Origin: Bacteroides muris (ex Afrizal et al. 2022)
GTDB taxonomy: Bacteria; Bacteroidota; Bacteroidia; Bacteroidales; Bacteroidaceae
Length of the DNA: 41,375 nt
Reading direction: 5' to 3'
NCBI RefSeq assembly: GCF_004793475.1
Contig: NZ_SRYZ01000033.1
Span: 1-41,375 of the forward strand
A program made the translations under genes and the position numbers. Positions 1-7,414 of the stretch are shown here, in pieces. How positions within the stretch are numbered: position 1 is the first letter of the stretch; every line of letters begins with the position of its first letter. The notes under the pieces are model-generated. The model worked only from the letters and a program-made list of their open reading frames with translations, did no database searches and was not told the origin of the DNA.

Positions 1-51
1 CTATATTTCAATAATTTCAAAGAACTTTTTCAGATTTTAATGGGACAGTAG
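1..51 (+). CDS. C-terminal end of an upstream gene (partial)
   Basis: An open frame enters from the window edge and reads 16 codons (beginning LYFNNFKELF) to a TAG at 49-51. Too little is present to assign a function. The stop shares one base with a GTG at 51 that opens the next reading frame (TAGTG). The two may therefore be coupled genes, or one gene broken by a frameshift. Confidence 0.3.
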   Translation, partial: LYFNNFKELFQILMGQ

Positions 52-248
52 TGATCTTAAAGATATTTATACATGTAACTAATATCTATATGCCAGAAGC
101 TAAGGTGGCACTTTCTTATTATATCTCAGAATGGGATGAAGATGCTGTTTTAGACGATTATGGTATCCGCGATTGGGTGGAAAATCTACCCGAAAAGAAG
201 ATAGCCATATCATCCTTGGCTAATTACTATACCATTATAGGCCTTTAA
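51..248 (+). CDS. small hypothetical protein, or frameshifted tail of the preceding gene
   Basis: A 65-residue frame opens with GTG and ends at TAA just before a stem-loop at 256-281. The latter half is acidic and looks protein-like (SEWDEDAVLDDYGIRDW), without signal peptide or membrane segment. I do not recognise the family. The GTG start overlapping the previous stop and the absence of a Shine-Dalgarno sequence leave open that this is the out-of-frame end of a longer gene that begins outside the window. Confidence 0.35.
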   Translation: MILKIFIHVTNIYMPEAKVALSYYISEWDEDAVLDDYGIRDWVENLPEKKIAISSLANYYTIIGL

Positions 249-255
249 TGTAATA

Positions 256-281
256 GTTCGGGGCGTTACAACGCCCCAAAC
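256..281 (+). terminator. GC-rich stem-loop, possible terminator
   Basis: The arms ggggcgt and acgcccc (260-266 and 271-277) pair perfectly around a 4-base loop, with further pairing of gtt/aac outside one mismatch. No clear T-tract follows, so termination may be weak. It separates the small ORF from the lipoprotein gene at 306. Confidence 0.4.
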
Positions 282-305
282 CTTATAAAACAATATGAGA
301 ACAAT

Positions 306-1706
306 ATGAGAACAATTTATCTGACTTTAACGACGCTTGCGTTACTGCTACTCCTCTCTTGCTGCCACGAAAACGATACAATCCTGACTTTCGATACCGG
401 AAGCAAGAAGCTAATCAATAGTAAACTGGAGTTTTATTCCAATGGCGGAAATGCGAACCTGTTCTTCACTACCAACAAGGAAGCTCAACCCATTATATCC
501 ATCGACTACCTGACACGGAATGAATCGGAATGGTTGAGTGCAAAAGGTTTCGTTGACAGTGGGAATGGGGAGATTACGATTCATTGTGACAAGAACAATA
601 CGCTTAATAAACGGGAAGCTTCCATCCATGTGGCGGTGGACGATGCAAATTTTACCATCAAAGTTATCCAACGCCCGGCAGGAACGGCAAACACCACGTA
701 TGACGCTTATGTAGTCGGAGAAAAGGAGCAGACGAAAGAAATAGAATTTACGTCCAACGGAAAGCTGACTTTCTCTTTGAGATTCGACCGGCCTATATGG
801 ATAAAATACGACACCATAGAGCAGGAAGAGAAAGTGAAATTGCTGCTTTCCATAGAGCCCAATGAGGGTTTGGGCAGAATAGCATTCATAGATGTTTACG
901 TGGATGGCATTAAGCATTCATCAATAAGCGTGCGCCAACAACCCGCTACTTTTTCACCGAACGTGGTAATACCGGCTGTCGAAGCCGGTAGCCTATATGT
1001 ATTGCTGGGAGACGAAGAAGCCAACATACGCCACATACGCAATCTTACAATTTCCGGTAGCCTGAACGCCTTGGATTTATATGTGCTCAAACAAAGGCTT
1101 TTCTTGTCCGGCTTAATCGCCCGGTCTTATCCGCTCCAACTGGATTTATATGAAACTTACATTCTCGAAGGATACAAATCTTATTATTCTGACTTGAAGA
1201 TAGAACTGCCCGATAATCTGCCTTCCATTGAAGAAGCCTCCCTATCTTCAGAAACATTTGCCTACGTAGACAACATCGCTTCATTGGAGCTACCGGGATA
1301 TTTGGAAAAGATTGGTCCGTATTGTTTTCGGGGATGTACAGGATTGGAACGAATCAACATACCTGATGATGTGACTGTCATTGGAGAATATGCCTTTAAG
1401 GGTTGCTCTGAATTGAAAGAGATTAATATAACCCCATTTTCAAAGTTGGCATCGCTCGGTGACTATGCTTTTGCAACCGGAACGAGACTAAAGTCCTTGT
1501 ATCTTCCAATTGGCCTGACACATATTTCTGAACTTGCATTCAAAAGCTGCCATGTAGATTCATTATATCTTGATTGGGAGACTCCTCCAATTTTGAAGGT
1601 CGTTCCTAAGGGGGAGACCTTATCCGTCCCTTCCGGAAGCAGACAAGCATATGAATCAACTCCCGGTTGGAGTAATTTCAAGAACATCGTTGAACACAAT
1701 CCCTAA
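306..1706 (+). CDS. lipoprotein with BACON-like domains and BspA-type leucine-rich repeats
   Basis: A 466-residue predicted surface or periplasmic lipoprotein. The N-terminus is a hydrophobic signal ending in LLLLLSCC, so Cys19 (or Cys20) is the likely lipidated residue. Residues of about 35-210 resemble two BACON-type beta-sandwich modules, each closing with a VxQRP/VRQQP-like strand (KVIQRPAG, SVRQQPAT). Residues of about 330-450 carry BspA-type repeats of the form L..IG.Y.F.GC..L..I.IP (for example IGPYCFRGCTGLERINIP). These families usually mediate glycan or protein binding; the ligand cannot be read here. An 11-base tandem duplication places a 4-codon frame (ATG at 295, codons MRTI, then TGA) directly over the true ATG at 306. 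The gene at 1719 follows on the same strand, so the two probably share an mRNA. Confidence 0.88.
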   Translation: MRTIYLTLTTLALLLLLSCCHENDTILTFDTGSKKLINSKLEFYSNGGNANLFFTTNKEAQPIISIDYLTRNESEWLSAKGFVDSGNGEITIHCDKNNTLNKREASIHVAVDDANFTIKVIQRPAGTANTTYDAYVVGEKEQTKEIEFTSNGKLTFSLRFDRPIWIKYDTIEQEEKVKLLLSIEPNEGLGRIAFIDVYVDGIKHSSISVRQQPATFSPNVVIPAVEAGSLYVLLGDEEANIRHIRNLTISGSLNALDLYVLKQRLFLSGLIARSYPLQLDLYETYILEGYKSYYSDLKIELPDNLPSIEEASLSSETFAYVDNIASLELPGYLEKIGPYCFRGCTGLERINIPDDVTVIGEYAFKGCSELKEINITPFSKLASLGDYAFATGTRLKSLYLPIGLTHISELAFKSCHVDSLYLDWETPPILKVVPKGETLSVPSGSRQAYESTPGWSNFKNIVEHNP

Positions 1707-1718
1707 TTGAGCAATACG

Positions 1719-2345
1719 ATGAAAGTAAAAGCATTTTTTCAAATTACCAGCATTTTTCTATTGACTCTTTTTTGCCTGACAAGTTGCAAAAAGAAATTAG
1801 AAGAACTCTTTTCATCTCCTTCGTATGTCACATGCAAACTGAATGGAGAGAAATATGCAGCGCACTATCGAGGGGTATTCGACATTCTGGAACCTACCCC
1901 CGATTTCTATTACAACTTCCGGAAAGGGGAAGGATATTTCAGATTCAATTTCTCATGTTATCCGAAGAAGGACAATAGTACATATCGGGGATTCAGTATA
2001 GAATTATGCCTGTTTCTCGACTCTCCTTTAAGTATAGAAGATGAATATACGGTAGCCGTATTGCCCGATTTCCACCAGGAAGACATTCACGAAGCCATCG
2101 ACTACTATAAAGAGAAAAGGCAGTCTTACTGCGTCATTGAAACCGCTCCTTCAGACTTTCCATTTTGTTTCGGAAACGGTGTTGTGACATTCAAACAAAT
2201 AAACAATCCCAATGAGACCTACATGGGCAAGTTCGGATTCACATTCACCCCTGATTCTGCACCGCAACGCAACGACGAAAAGGAGATGAACCTGCAAGGA
2301 GAATTCCTCATTACAAATACAAATAGAGTTTCTATTGAAATATAA
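1719..2345 (+). CDS. small lipoprotein of unknown function
   Basis: I chose the ATG at 1719 rather than a TTG 12 bases upstream, because it gives a standard signal: MKVKAFFQ, a hydrophobic core, then the lipobox LTSC with Cys23 lipidated. The mature part of about 185 residues contains many aromatic and beta-prone stretches (YVTCKLNGEKYAAHYRG, GKFGFTFTPD). It looks like the small beta-sandwich lipoproteins common in Bacteroides; I cannot name a family. It starts 13 bases after the BACON/LRR lipoprotein, which suggests co-transcription and a joint role at the cell surface. Confidence 0.78.
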   Translation: MKVKAFFQITSIFLLTLFCLTSCKKKLEELFSSPSYVTCKLNGEKYAAHYRGVFDILEPTPDFYYNFRKGEGYFRFNFSCYPKKDNSTYRGFSIELCLFLDSPLSIEDEYTVAVLPDFHQEDIHEAIDYYKEKRQSYCVIETAPSDFPFCFGNGVVTFKQINNPNETYMGKFGFTFTPDSAPQRNDEKEMNLQGEFLITNTNRVSIEI

Positions 2346-2407
2346 AGCACTGACCAACAGACAAACAGGTTCCTCGTATGTAGGAAGATTATATGGATAT
2401 AATAGGT

Positions 2408-2491
2408 GAACGACTCAGGTTGTTCGACTGAACAACCCGGGTCGGCCGAACGAACAACAAAGGCTGTTCAATCGAACGACCTGGGTCGTTC
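2408..2491 (+). repeat. 22-bp-period array of GTTC..GAAC palindromes
   Basis: Twelve-base palindrome-like units start at 2422 (gttcgactgaac), 2444 (ggccgaacgaac) and 2466 (gttcaatcgaac). Half units flank them: gaac at 2408-2411 and gttc at 2488-2491. The unit starts are exactly 22 bases apart, and the four 10-base spacers are similar (gactcaggtt, aacccgggtc, aacaaaggct, gacctgggtc). The outer arms, gtgaacgac..aggt and acct..gtcgttcac, also pair across the whole array. It lies between two convergent genes. The type of repeat is not known to me. Confidence 0.85.
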
Positions 2492-2591
2492 ACTTATAAA
2501 GAAGTCTTTCCAAGGCGAACCACCAAACGCCAAGCACTCTCAATCATCATGAACTGCAATCCGGCAAATCCTTATCAGAAAGCAATATTAC

Positions 2592-2702
2592 ATGATTCCC
2601 CCCAACGAAAATCCCATTTGGCAGAACTCCATGAAGTACTACCTCCAGAAAAACGGTTTCACCGGAAAAGCCGATGAACAAAGGGATAGAGAAGAAAGGT
2701 GA
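2592..2702 (+). CDS. doubtful 36-residue ORF or gene remnant
   Basis: An ATG at 2592 opens a frame with a protein-like start (MIPPNENPIWQNSMKYY) and then a charged tail ending in TGA. The same frame stays open some 14 codons upstream of the ATG without another start, as in the tail of a lost gene. No ribosome binding site or signal peptide is visible. It could be a small protein, a decayed C-terminus or chance. Confidence 0.2.
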   Translation: MIPPNENPIWQNSMKYYLQKNGFTGKADEQRDREER

Positions 2703-2729
2703 AAGAGGTGGAAGCCCAAAAACAAGAAG

Positions 2730-4490
2730 CTACACCAGCTTGCAAATGTCTTCCACAATCTGCGGAACCGTCAACCGGTTCTTCTTCATCTGTTCTTCCA
2801 CATCATAACGGTCGATAAACTCTTTCTTCACACCGTAGTTCAGCACCTTCATATCCGACGGACCGTAGTAACGGGCAATCTTCTCGCCAAAGCCCCCGTC
2901 CAGCACGCCGTCTTCAAGAGTGATGACCAGTGTATGGTCCTGCTTCAGGTCATCGAGCAAAGCCTCGTCCACACCCGTGATGTAGCGGGGATTGACAAGC
3001 GTGGCATCCACTCCTTTTTCTTCTTTCAGCCGTGCAGCCACGGCTTCTCCCAACTGATAGAAAGAGCCCAGTCCCAATATGGCAACCTTCTCTCCACGAT
3101 GGGACACCTCGTAACGGTTCAGCGTCTTGCCGTAATCCTTCTCCGGTTCTATATCCCTGCGGATAACCCCATTGGCCGGCACGCGGATGGCAACCGGATG
3201 TTCCGTCTGACGGATGCCCCACTCCAGCATGGCCATGTACTCCTCACGGCAAGTAGGTGCCAGATAGACCATATTCGGAATATTGCCGATGACCGGAATA
3301 TCGAAAAGACAAAGATGGGTAACGTCGTTCATGCTCGACAAGCTTCCCCAGAAGACAAGAATCAATGCAGGATTATTGTTGATGCAGAGGTCTTGCGACA
3401 ACTGGTCGTAGGCGCGCTGGATAAAGGTGCTGTAGACCCCGAACACCGGTTTTCCGCCTCCGGCAGCAATGGCAGAAGCCATGGCAACAGCCTGCTCTTC
3501 GGCAATACCCATATCGATAAACTGGCGCCCTGCCTCCTTGCGTCGCTCCGGTGTAAAGCCGAATACAGTAGGTGTACCTGCGGTGATGCCCACCACAGTG
3601 GGATCCTTCTTCATCTCCTGCAACAGATAATCGGCAGTAAGGTCGGCATAGTCTTCACCCTCCCCAGGCTCACCGGTCAGATTGCCGGTCTCAAGGTCGA
3701 ACGGAGCACTGTAATGAAAACGTTCTTTCTGCTCTTCCGCCAATTTATATCCCTTGCCTTTCAAGGTATTGATATGTACCACAACCGGATGATTCACGTC
3801 CTTCACTGTGCGGAAAGCCTCTATCAGCTGTTCCACGTCATTACCGTCTTTCACATAGAGATAATCATATCCCATTGCCTTAAAATAGTTGCAGGGAGCC
3901 TGACCGTCCGTTTCGCGCAGCTGTTGCAGATTGCGGTATAGTCCGCCATGATTCTCGGCAATGGACATCTGGTTATCGTTGACAATGACGATGAAGTTCG
4001 TGCCCAGTTCGGCACCTACATTCAATCCTTCGAAAGCTTCACCGCCACTCAGCGAGCCATCGCCAATGACGGCAATCACATTGCCCGTCTCTCCCTTCAG
4101 GTCACGCGCCTTGGCAAGCCCGCTTGCCAGACTGACAGAGGTAGAGGTATGCCCGATGACGAAGAAATCATGCTCGCTTTCCGACGGTTCGGAGTATCCG
4201 GAGACTTCGTCATATTCGTCCGCATTCATAAACGCTGCCCGGCGGCCTGTCAGTATCTTATGGGCATAGCTTTGGTGGGATACGTCATAGACAATCTTGT
4301 CCGTTGGTGAATCGAACACGTAATGCAGGGCTATGGTGGCTTCTACCATTCCCAGGTTGGGTCCTACGTGTCCTCCGTGAGTGCTTAACTTGTTTAACAA
4401 CACCCGGCGGATTTCTCCGCTCAATTCATTCAGTTCACCAACTGATAATTTTTTCACGTCAGCAGGGGAATTTACTTTTTCGATATACAT
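2730..4490 (-). CDS. 1-deoxy-D-xylulose-5-phosphate synthase-like thiamine-diphosphate enzyme
   Basis: A 586-residue transketolase-fold protein of the DXS family, which normally condenses pyruvate and glyceraldehyde 3-phosphate for isoprenoid, thiamine and pyridoxal synthesis. Conserved parts are HGGHVGPNLG near residue 40, the thiamine-diphosphate/Mg motif GDGSLSGG with NDNQMSIAEN, and IAEEQAV with catalytic-type Glu331. It is about 40 residues shorter than usual DXS. Where canonical DXS has a DRAG-type arginine motif followed by THxGxFD, this protein reads VFWGSLSSMNDVTHLCLFD (about 379-397), so the substrate-binding arginine region is rewritten. Bacteroides often carry a second, shorter dxs paralogue, and I infer this is that one. 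Its true substrate is uncertain, so I give no gene symbol. A small hairpin (AAGCT/AGCTT) with a T-rich tail overlaps the stop codon. Confidence 0.85.
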   Translation of the reverse strand: MYIEKVNSPADVKKLSVGELNELSGEIRRVLLNKLSTHGGHVGPNLGMVEATIALHYVFDSPTDKIVYDVSHQSYAHKILTGRRAAFMNADEYDEVSGYSEPSESEHDFFVIGHTSTSVSLASGLAKARDLKGETGNVIAVIGDGSLSGGEAFEGLNVGAELGTNFIVIVNDNQMSIAENHGGLYRNLQQLRETDGQAPCNYFKAMGYDYLYVKDGNDVEQLIEAFRTVKDVNHPVVVHINTLKGKGYKLAEEQKERFHYSAPFDLETGNLTGEPGEGEDYADLTADYLLQEMKKDPTVVGITAGTPTVFGFTPERRKEAGRQFIDMGIAEEQAVAMASAIAAGGGKPVFGVYSTFIQRAYDQLSQDLCINNNPALILVFWGSLSSMNDVTHLCLFDIPVIGNIPNMVYLAPTCREEYMAMLEWGIRQTEHPVAIRVPANGVIRRDIEPEKDYGKTLNRYEVSHRGEKVAILGLGSFYQLGEAVAARLKEEKGVDATLVNPRYITGVDEALLDDLKQDHTLVITLEDGVLDGGFGEKIARYYGPSDMKVLNYGVKKEFIDRYDVEEQMKKNRLTVPQIVEDICKLV

Positions 4491-4566
4491 ATTCTATAAT
4501 AACATTTTAAGTAGCGATGCTTGTTTATCCGATGCCGCCCGTCGTGCAAGCCTCATCCGGACGTTG

Positions 4567-4574
4567 CAAAAGTA
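4567..4574 (-). promoter_or_regulatory. possible -7 box for the DXS-like gene
   Basis: On the minus strand the bases read TACTTTTG, matching the Bacteroides -7 pattern TAnnTTTG, about 75 bases before the start codon at 4490. No convincing TTTG lies at the -33 distance, so this rests on one element only. Confidence 0.35.
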
Positions 4575-4696
4575 CAGAAGAAATGGAAACGGGAAGGTAG
4601 ATAAATTACCGGTTTAACTACCTTTTTTACAGATATAGCCCAATATTGCATACTTCTGTAGCGAAAGCAGTTAAAACACCAACGAACCAAATGAAA

Positions 4697-5248
4697 TCAC
4701 AACCGTATCAATGCCGAAGGGTCTTGTCCCCACCAAAGTAAAATGTAATTCAACTTCTTTCCTTCAGAAGTAGGAGTATACCAGATATTCTTCTTGATTT
4801 CCACTTCAATCTGACGAAAGACGGAGACGGGAATAGTGGCATAGGGATCAAAAGTTACAAATTGGAAATAAACCTCATCAACCTTTCCGGTACTTGAATT
4901 GATTACCATCGTTATTGTCAGTTCACGTCCTTTTACCCTTTGCTTTTCCGCTGCGCTAAAAGCATCTCTTACTATAGTGTATCGTTTGGTACGGGTCCAA
5001 TTATCACCTTCCGTTAAATCGATACCGGCATCGGGCATACAGAAAGGCTCACCTGTGTCTTTATAGATTTGCCGCATATACGTATAATGGCTATCCTTAT
5101 TATAAAGTGTCACCAACTTATAAGATGGAACATCACATTGGTAAGTATAGCCATCCTCATTGAAAGTTTTAGTAGCAGTATAATAATTAGTCTGTGCCAT
5201 AATAGTTGCACAAAATAACAAGCCGATAAAAGTGAGTATTGTTTTCAT
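4697..5248 (-). CDS. secreted protein of unknown function
   Basis: A 183-residue protein with a clear signal peptide (MKTILTFIGLLFCATIMAQ, cleavage probably before TNYY). The mature part is about 165 residues, rich in Tyr, Thr and charged residues, without cysteines in obvious pairs or recognisable catalytic motifs. The C-terminal half (EVYFQFVTFDPYATIPVSVF) reads like the TonB/energy-transducer-like or DUF-type small secreted proteins of Bacteroides, but I cannot place it. Only one base separates it from the preceding gene (stop at 5250, start at 5248), so it is the third cistron of a tight operon with 5250-5846 and 5843-6103. Confidence 0.72.
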   Translation of the reverse strand: MKTILTFIGLLFCATIMAQTNYYTATKTFNEDGYTYQCDVPSYKLVTLYNKDSHYTYMRQIYKDTGEPFCMPDAGIDLTEGDNWTRTKRYTIVRDAFSAAEKQRVKGRELTITMVINSSTGKVDEVYFQFVTFDPYATIPVSVFRQIEVEIKKNIWYTPTSEGKKLNYILLWWGQDPSALIRL

Positions 5249-5249
5249 A

Positions 5250-5846
5250 TCATTTACAGTTTATGGTTAATTTATTTAGTGTCTTAAAATTAGCTATTCC
5301 GTTTTGATTCTCGTTCAATGGGTATTTGCTTTCCGTATAACCTACATCACGAAAAGCAGGAATCACACTACTTGTAATCACCCCATCCAATACATCATCA
5401 GTAATCTCTGGAAGTAGATTGCCCTTCTTATCAATATATTTAGTTAGATTTTTCACTTCCCTACGACGCACATCCTTTATATCCCTTTCCTCCCACTTAC
5501 TCCCCGCATACTCCGGCAATCTGCTTATATAGAGATATTGCGCGTAATGTGCCTCAATCTCATTATTCAATACAGAATTATTATACTGAGCAAGTGTATT
5601 TTGATAAGCCTGATACGCATGAAACATTTCGTGCAGAAGCTGGTTGCTCTCCATCTGCATGCCCAAAGCGATTCCAACGGATTCGCCTTGCATCCCGAAC
5701 GACCCGTTCGAGCCTTCCTTGAATTGAATGGTCAAGGTCTTTCCATTAAGATAACTTTTCAATCCGTTGTATAATTCTTCGCCCATACAGTCTGCCATGA
5801 TTTTATCAATCATATTTTCCAAAATCTTCCAATTATATTCTGTCAT
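5250..5846 (-). CDS. HExxH-type putative zinc metallopeptidase-like protein
   Basis: A 198-residue protein with the motif LLHEMFHAYQ at about 80-90. This HExxH helix is typical of zincin metallopeptidases and is followed some 20 residues later by NNEIEAHYAQYL, which could supply the third zinc ligand (Glu). I chose the ATG at 5846, not one 30 bases upstream, because it forms an ATGA overlap with the TGA of the upstream lipoprotein gene. It has no signal peptide of its own, which is odd for a protein following a lipoprotein. Either it is cytoplasmic, or the two frames were once one protein with a lipoprotein signal and are now split by a frameshift. The family is unknown to me. Confidence 0.7.
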   Translation of the reverse strand: MTEYNWKILENMIDKIMADCMGEELYNGLKSYLNGKTLTIQFKEGSNGSFGMQGESVGIALGMQMESNQLLHEMFHAYQAYQNTLAQYNNSVLNNEIEAHYAQYLYISRLPEYAGSKWEERDIKDVRRREVKNLTKYIDKKGNLLPEITDDVLDGVITSSVIPAFRDVGYTESKYPLNENQNGIANFKTLNKLTINCK

Positions 5847-6103
5847 GTGGGAATTACGAAATACGCATCCCGCCAAAGAGGATAACCGTATTTTTCCACA
5901 AATTCTCCTATAAAATAAGTGGAGTCATTCTTTTGCCTCAATCGCCCGGCAATCAAGCTCAAACATTCATCTGCCCCGTCAGTCCTGAAAAAGCGTTTTT
6001 CCTTGGCATATTCGGAAAACATTTCATCTTGCAGACAAGAATGAAAACAACCGCAAAACAAGAATACGAAGAGCAGGCAACGATTCAAAGACTTGCCATT
6101 CAT
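5843..6103 (-). CDS. short lipoprotein, possibly the N-terminal half of a split gene
   Basis: An 86-residue frame with a lipoprotein-like signal (MNGKSLNRCLLFVFLFCGCFHSC; Cys19 or Cys23 could be lipidated). The tail EFVEKYGYPLWRDAYFVIPT resembles a segment that, in larger Bacteroides proteins as I recall them, sits near the N-terminus and is followed by more sequence. It ends with TGA inside the ATGA that starts the HExxH gene. It may be a real short cistron that is translationally coupled, or the front of a gene disrupted by a frameshift. The start is the first ATG after the upstream non-coding region. Confidence 0.6.
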   Translation of the reverse strand: MNGKSLNRCLLFVFLFCGCFHSCLQDEMFSEYAKEKRFFRTDGADECLSLIAGRLRQKNDSTYFIGEFVEKYGYPLWRDAYFVIPT

Positions 6104-6289
6104 AATAATTAAATTTGAGAGGTTTACATTTTCACCTTAAATATAGGAATAGTATTTCAAACAGCCGCATGAAACATACGTTTTTTCGTTTGGAGTTTTT
6201 GTCTGAATGTAATATTGGCATGATTTCTTTAACCAGCATACTGATATTTGCGCAAAACCCCTCAATTTGTGCATTTTTCACCCCTTTTT
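6104..6289. other. non-coding gap between divergent genes
   Basis: This AT-rich stretch separates the minus-strand lipoprotein operon from the plus-strand etf operon. It contains no convincing gene. Its right end leads into the etfB promoter described separately. I see no operator-like palindrome. Confidence 0.4.
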
Positions 6290-6290
6290 C

Positions 6291-6320
6291 TTGTCAAACC
6301 CAACTCTTTCCGTAAATTTG
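6291..6320 (+). promoter_or_regulatory. Bacteroides-type promoter of the etfBA operon
   Basis: A -7 box TAAATTTG (6313-6320) fits TAnnTTTG. A TTG (6291-6293, context cTTG) lies 19 bases upstream at the -33 position. Transcription would start near 6327 and give a leader of about 105 bases before the etfB ATG at 6433. Confidence 0.55.
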
Positions 6321-6432
6321 CAGGCTGATAATGAGTTAACCGGACAATTTCAGTAGCAGGGCTTTCCCTTCACTACTCCTATTTCTCCCGGCACTGACAT
6401 ACAGAAAAATACTAATACTAATAATTAATAGC

Positions 6433-7326
6433 ATGAGTTTGAAAATTGTTGTATTGGCAAAACAAGTTCCCGACACACGCAACGTCGGGAAAGATGCCAT
6501 GAAAGCCGACGGAACCATCAACCGCGCGGCACTCCCTGCCATCTTCAACCCCGAAGACCTGAACGCTCTTGAACAGGCTCTCCGACTGAAAGATGAACAT
6601 CCGGGCTCCACCGTTACCATCCTGACCATGGGACCGGGACGTGCAGCCGAAGTTATTCGTGAAGGACTTTACCGTGGTGCCGACAACGGCTATCTGCTGA
6701 CCGACCGCGCCTTTGCAGGTGCAGATACGCTTGCCACTTCGTATGCCCTTGCCACAGCCATCAAGAAGATAGGCGACTATGACGTCATCATCGGCGGACG
6801 CCAGGCCATCGACGGTGATACCGCCCAAGTAGGCCCGCAGGTTGCCGAAAAGCTGGGGCTGACGCAAGTGACCTACGCAGAAGAGATTCTGAACGTGGAC
6901 AAAGCCGCCAAGAAGATTACCGTGAAACGTCATATCGACGGTGGCGTAGAAACCGTCGAGGCTCCTCTGCCCATCGTCATCACCGTAAACGGAAGTGCCG
7001 CTCCCTGCCGCCCGCGCAATGCCAAACTGGTACAGAAGTACAAACGCGCACTCGGTGCTCAGGAAAAAGCCGCCATCACCAAGGAAGGCGCCGAGCTTGC
7101 CTACGCCGACCTCTACGAGAAATATCCCTATCTGAACATCACGGAATGGAGCGTTGCCGACGTGAACGGTGACCTTGCACAATGTGGTCTGAGCGGTTCG
7201 CCCACAAAGGTAAAGACCATTCAGAACATCTCATTCCAGGCCAAAGAAAGCAAGACGCTGACGGGCAGCGACAAGGATGTGGAAGATTTGATTGTTGAAC
7301 TGTTAGCCAATCATACGATCGGGTAA
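6433..7326 (+). CDS. etfB: electron transfer flavoprotein, beta subunit
   Basis: A 297-residue EtfB, which with EtfA carries electrons between flavin dehydrogenases and acceptors in the cytoplasm. The start (MSLKIVVLAKQVPDT) and the core motifs DRAFAGADTLATS and GGRQAIDGDTAQVGPQ (residues 121-136) are typical. As I remember the families, the AIDGDTAQVGP form belongs to electron-bifurcating Etf proteins of anaerobes, while respiratory EtfB has a DDCNQTGQ-like loop. I infer that this EtfB may bind a second FAD and NADH. It is the first gene of etfB-etfA-acyl-CoA dehydrogenase, with a promoter at 6291-6320, and is separated from etfA by an 88-base repeat-bearing spacer. Confidence 0.95.
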   Translation: MSLKIVVLAKQVPDTRNVGKDAMKADGTINRAALPAIFNPEDLNALEQALRLKDEHPGSTVTILTMGPGRAAEVIREGLYRGADNGYLLTDRAFAGADTLATSYALATAIKKIGDYDVIIGGRQAIDGDTAQVGPQVAEKLGLTQVTYAEEILNVDKAAKKITVKRHIDGGVETVEAPLPIVITVNGSAAPCRPRNAKLVQKYKRALGAQEKAAITKEGAELAYADLYEKYPYLNITEWSVADVNGDLAQCGLSGSPTKVKTIQNISFQAKESKTLTGSDKDVEDLIVELLANHTIG

Positions 7327-7327
7327 A

Positions 7328-7397
7328 TGACAAGCTACAAGTGACAAGCTACAAGTTGCCCCGACTCTGAACAGAACTTGTAACTCGTAGCCCGTAG
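7328..7397 (+). repeat. heptamer-stutter inverted repeat between etfB and etfA
   Basis: The left arm is two perfect copies of tgacaagctacaag (7328-7341, 7342-7355), that is four 7-base words TGACAAG/CTACAAG. The right arm is three 7-base words CTTGTAA, CTCGTAG, CCCGTAG (7377-7397). The arms are imperfect reverse complements around a loop at about 7356-7376. The repeat begins 2 bases after the etfB stop, and the etfA start follows 17 bases after it. Confidence 0.8.
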
Positions 7398-7414
7398 CTA
7401 AAAACTTAAAAGAT

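Noticed and set aside
2934..3941. A 335-codon open frame on the plus strand
   Set aside because: It is antisense to the DXS-like gene, whose conserved motifs show which strand codes.
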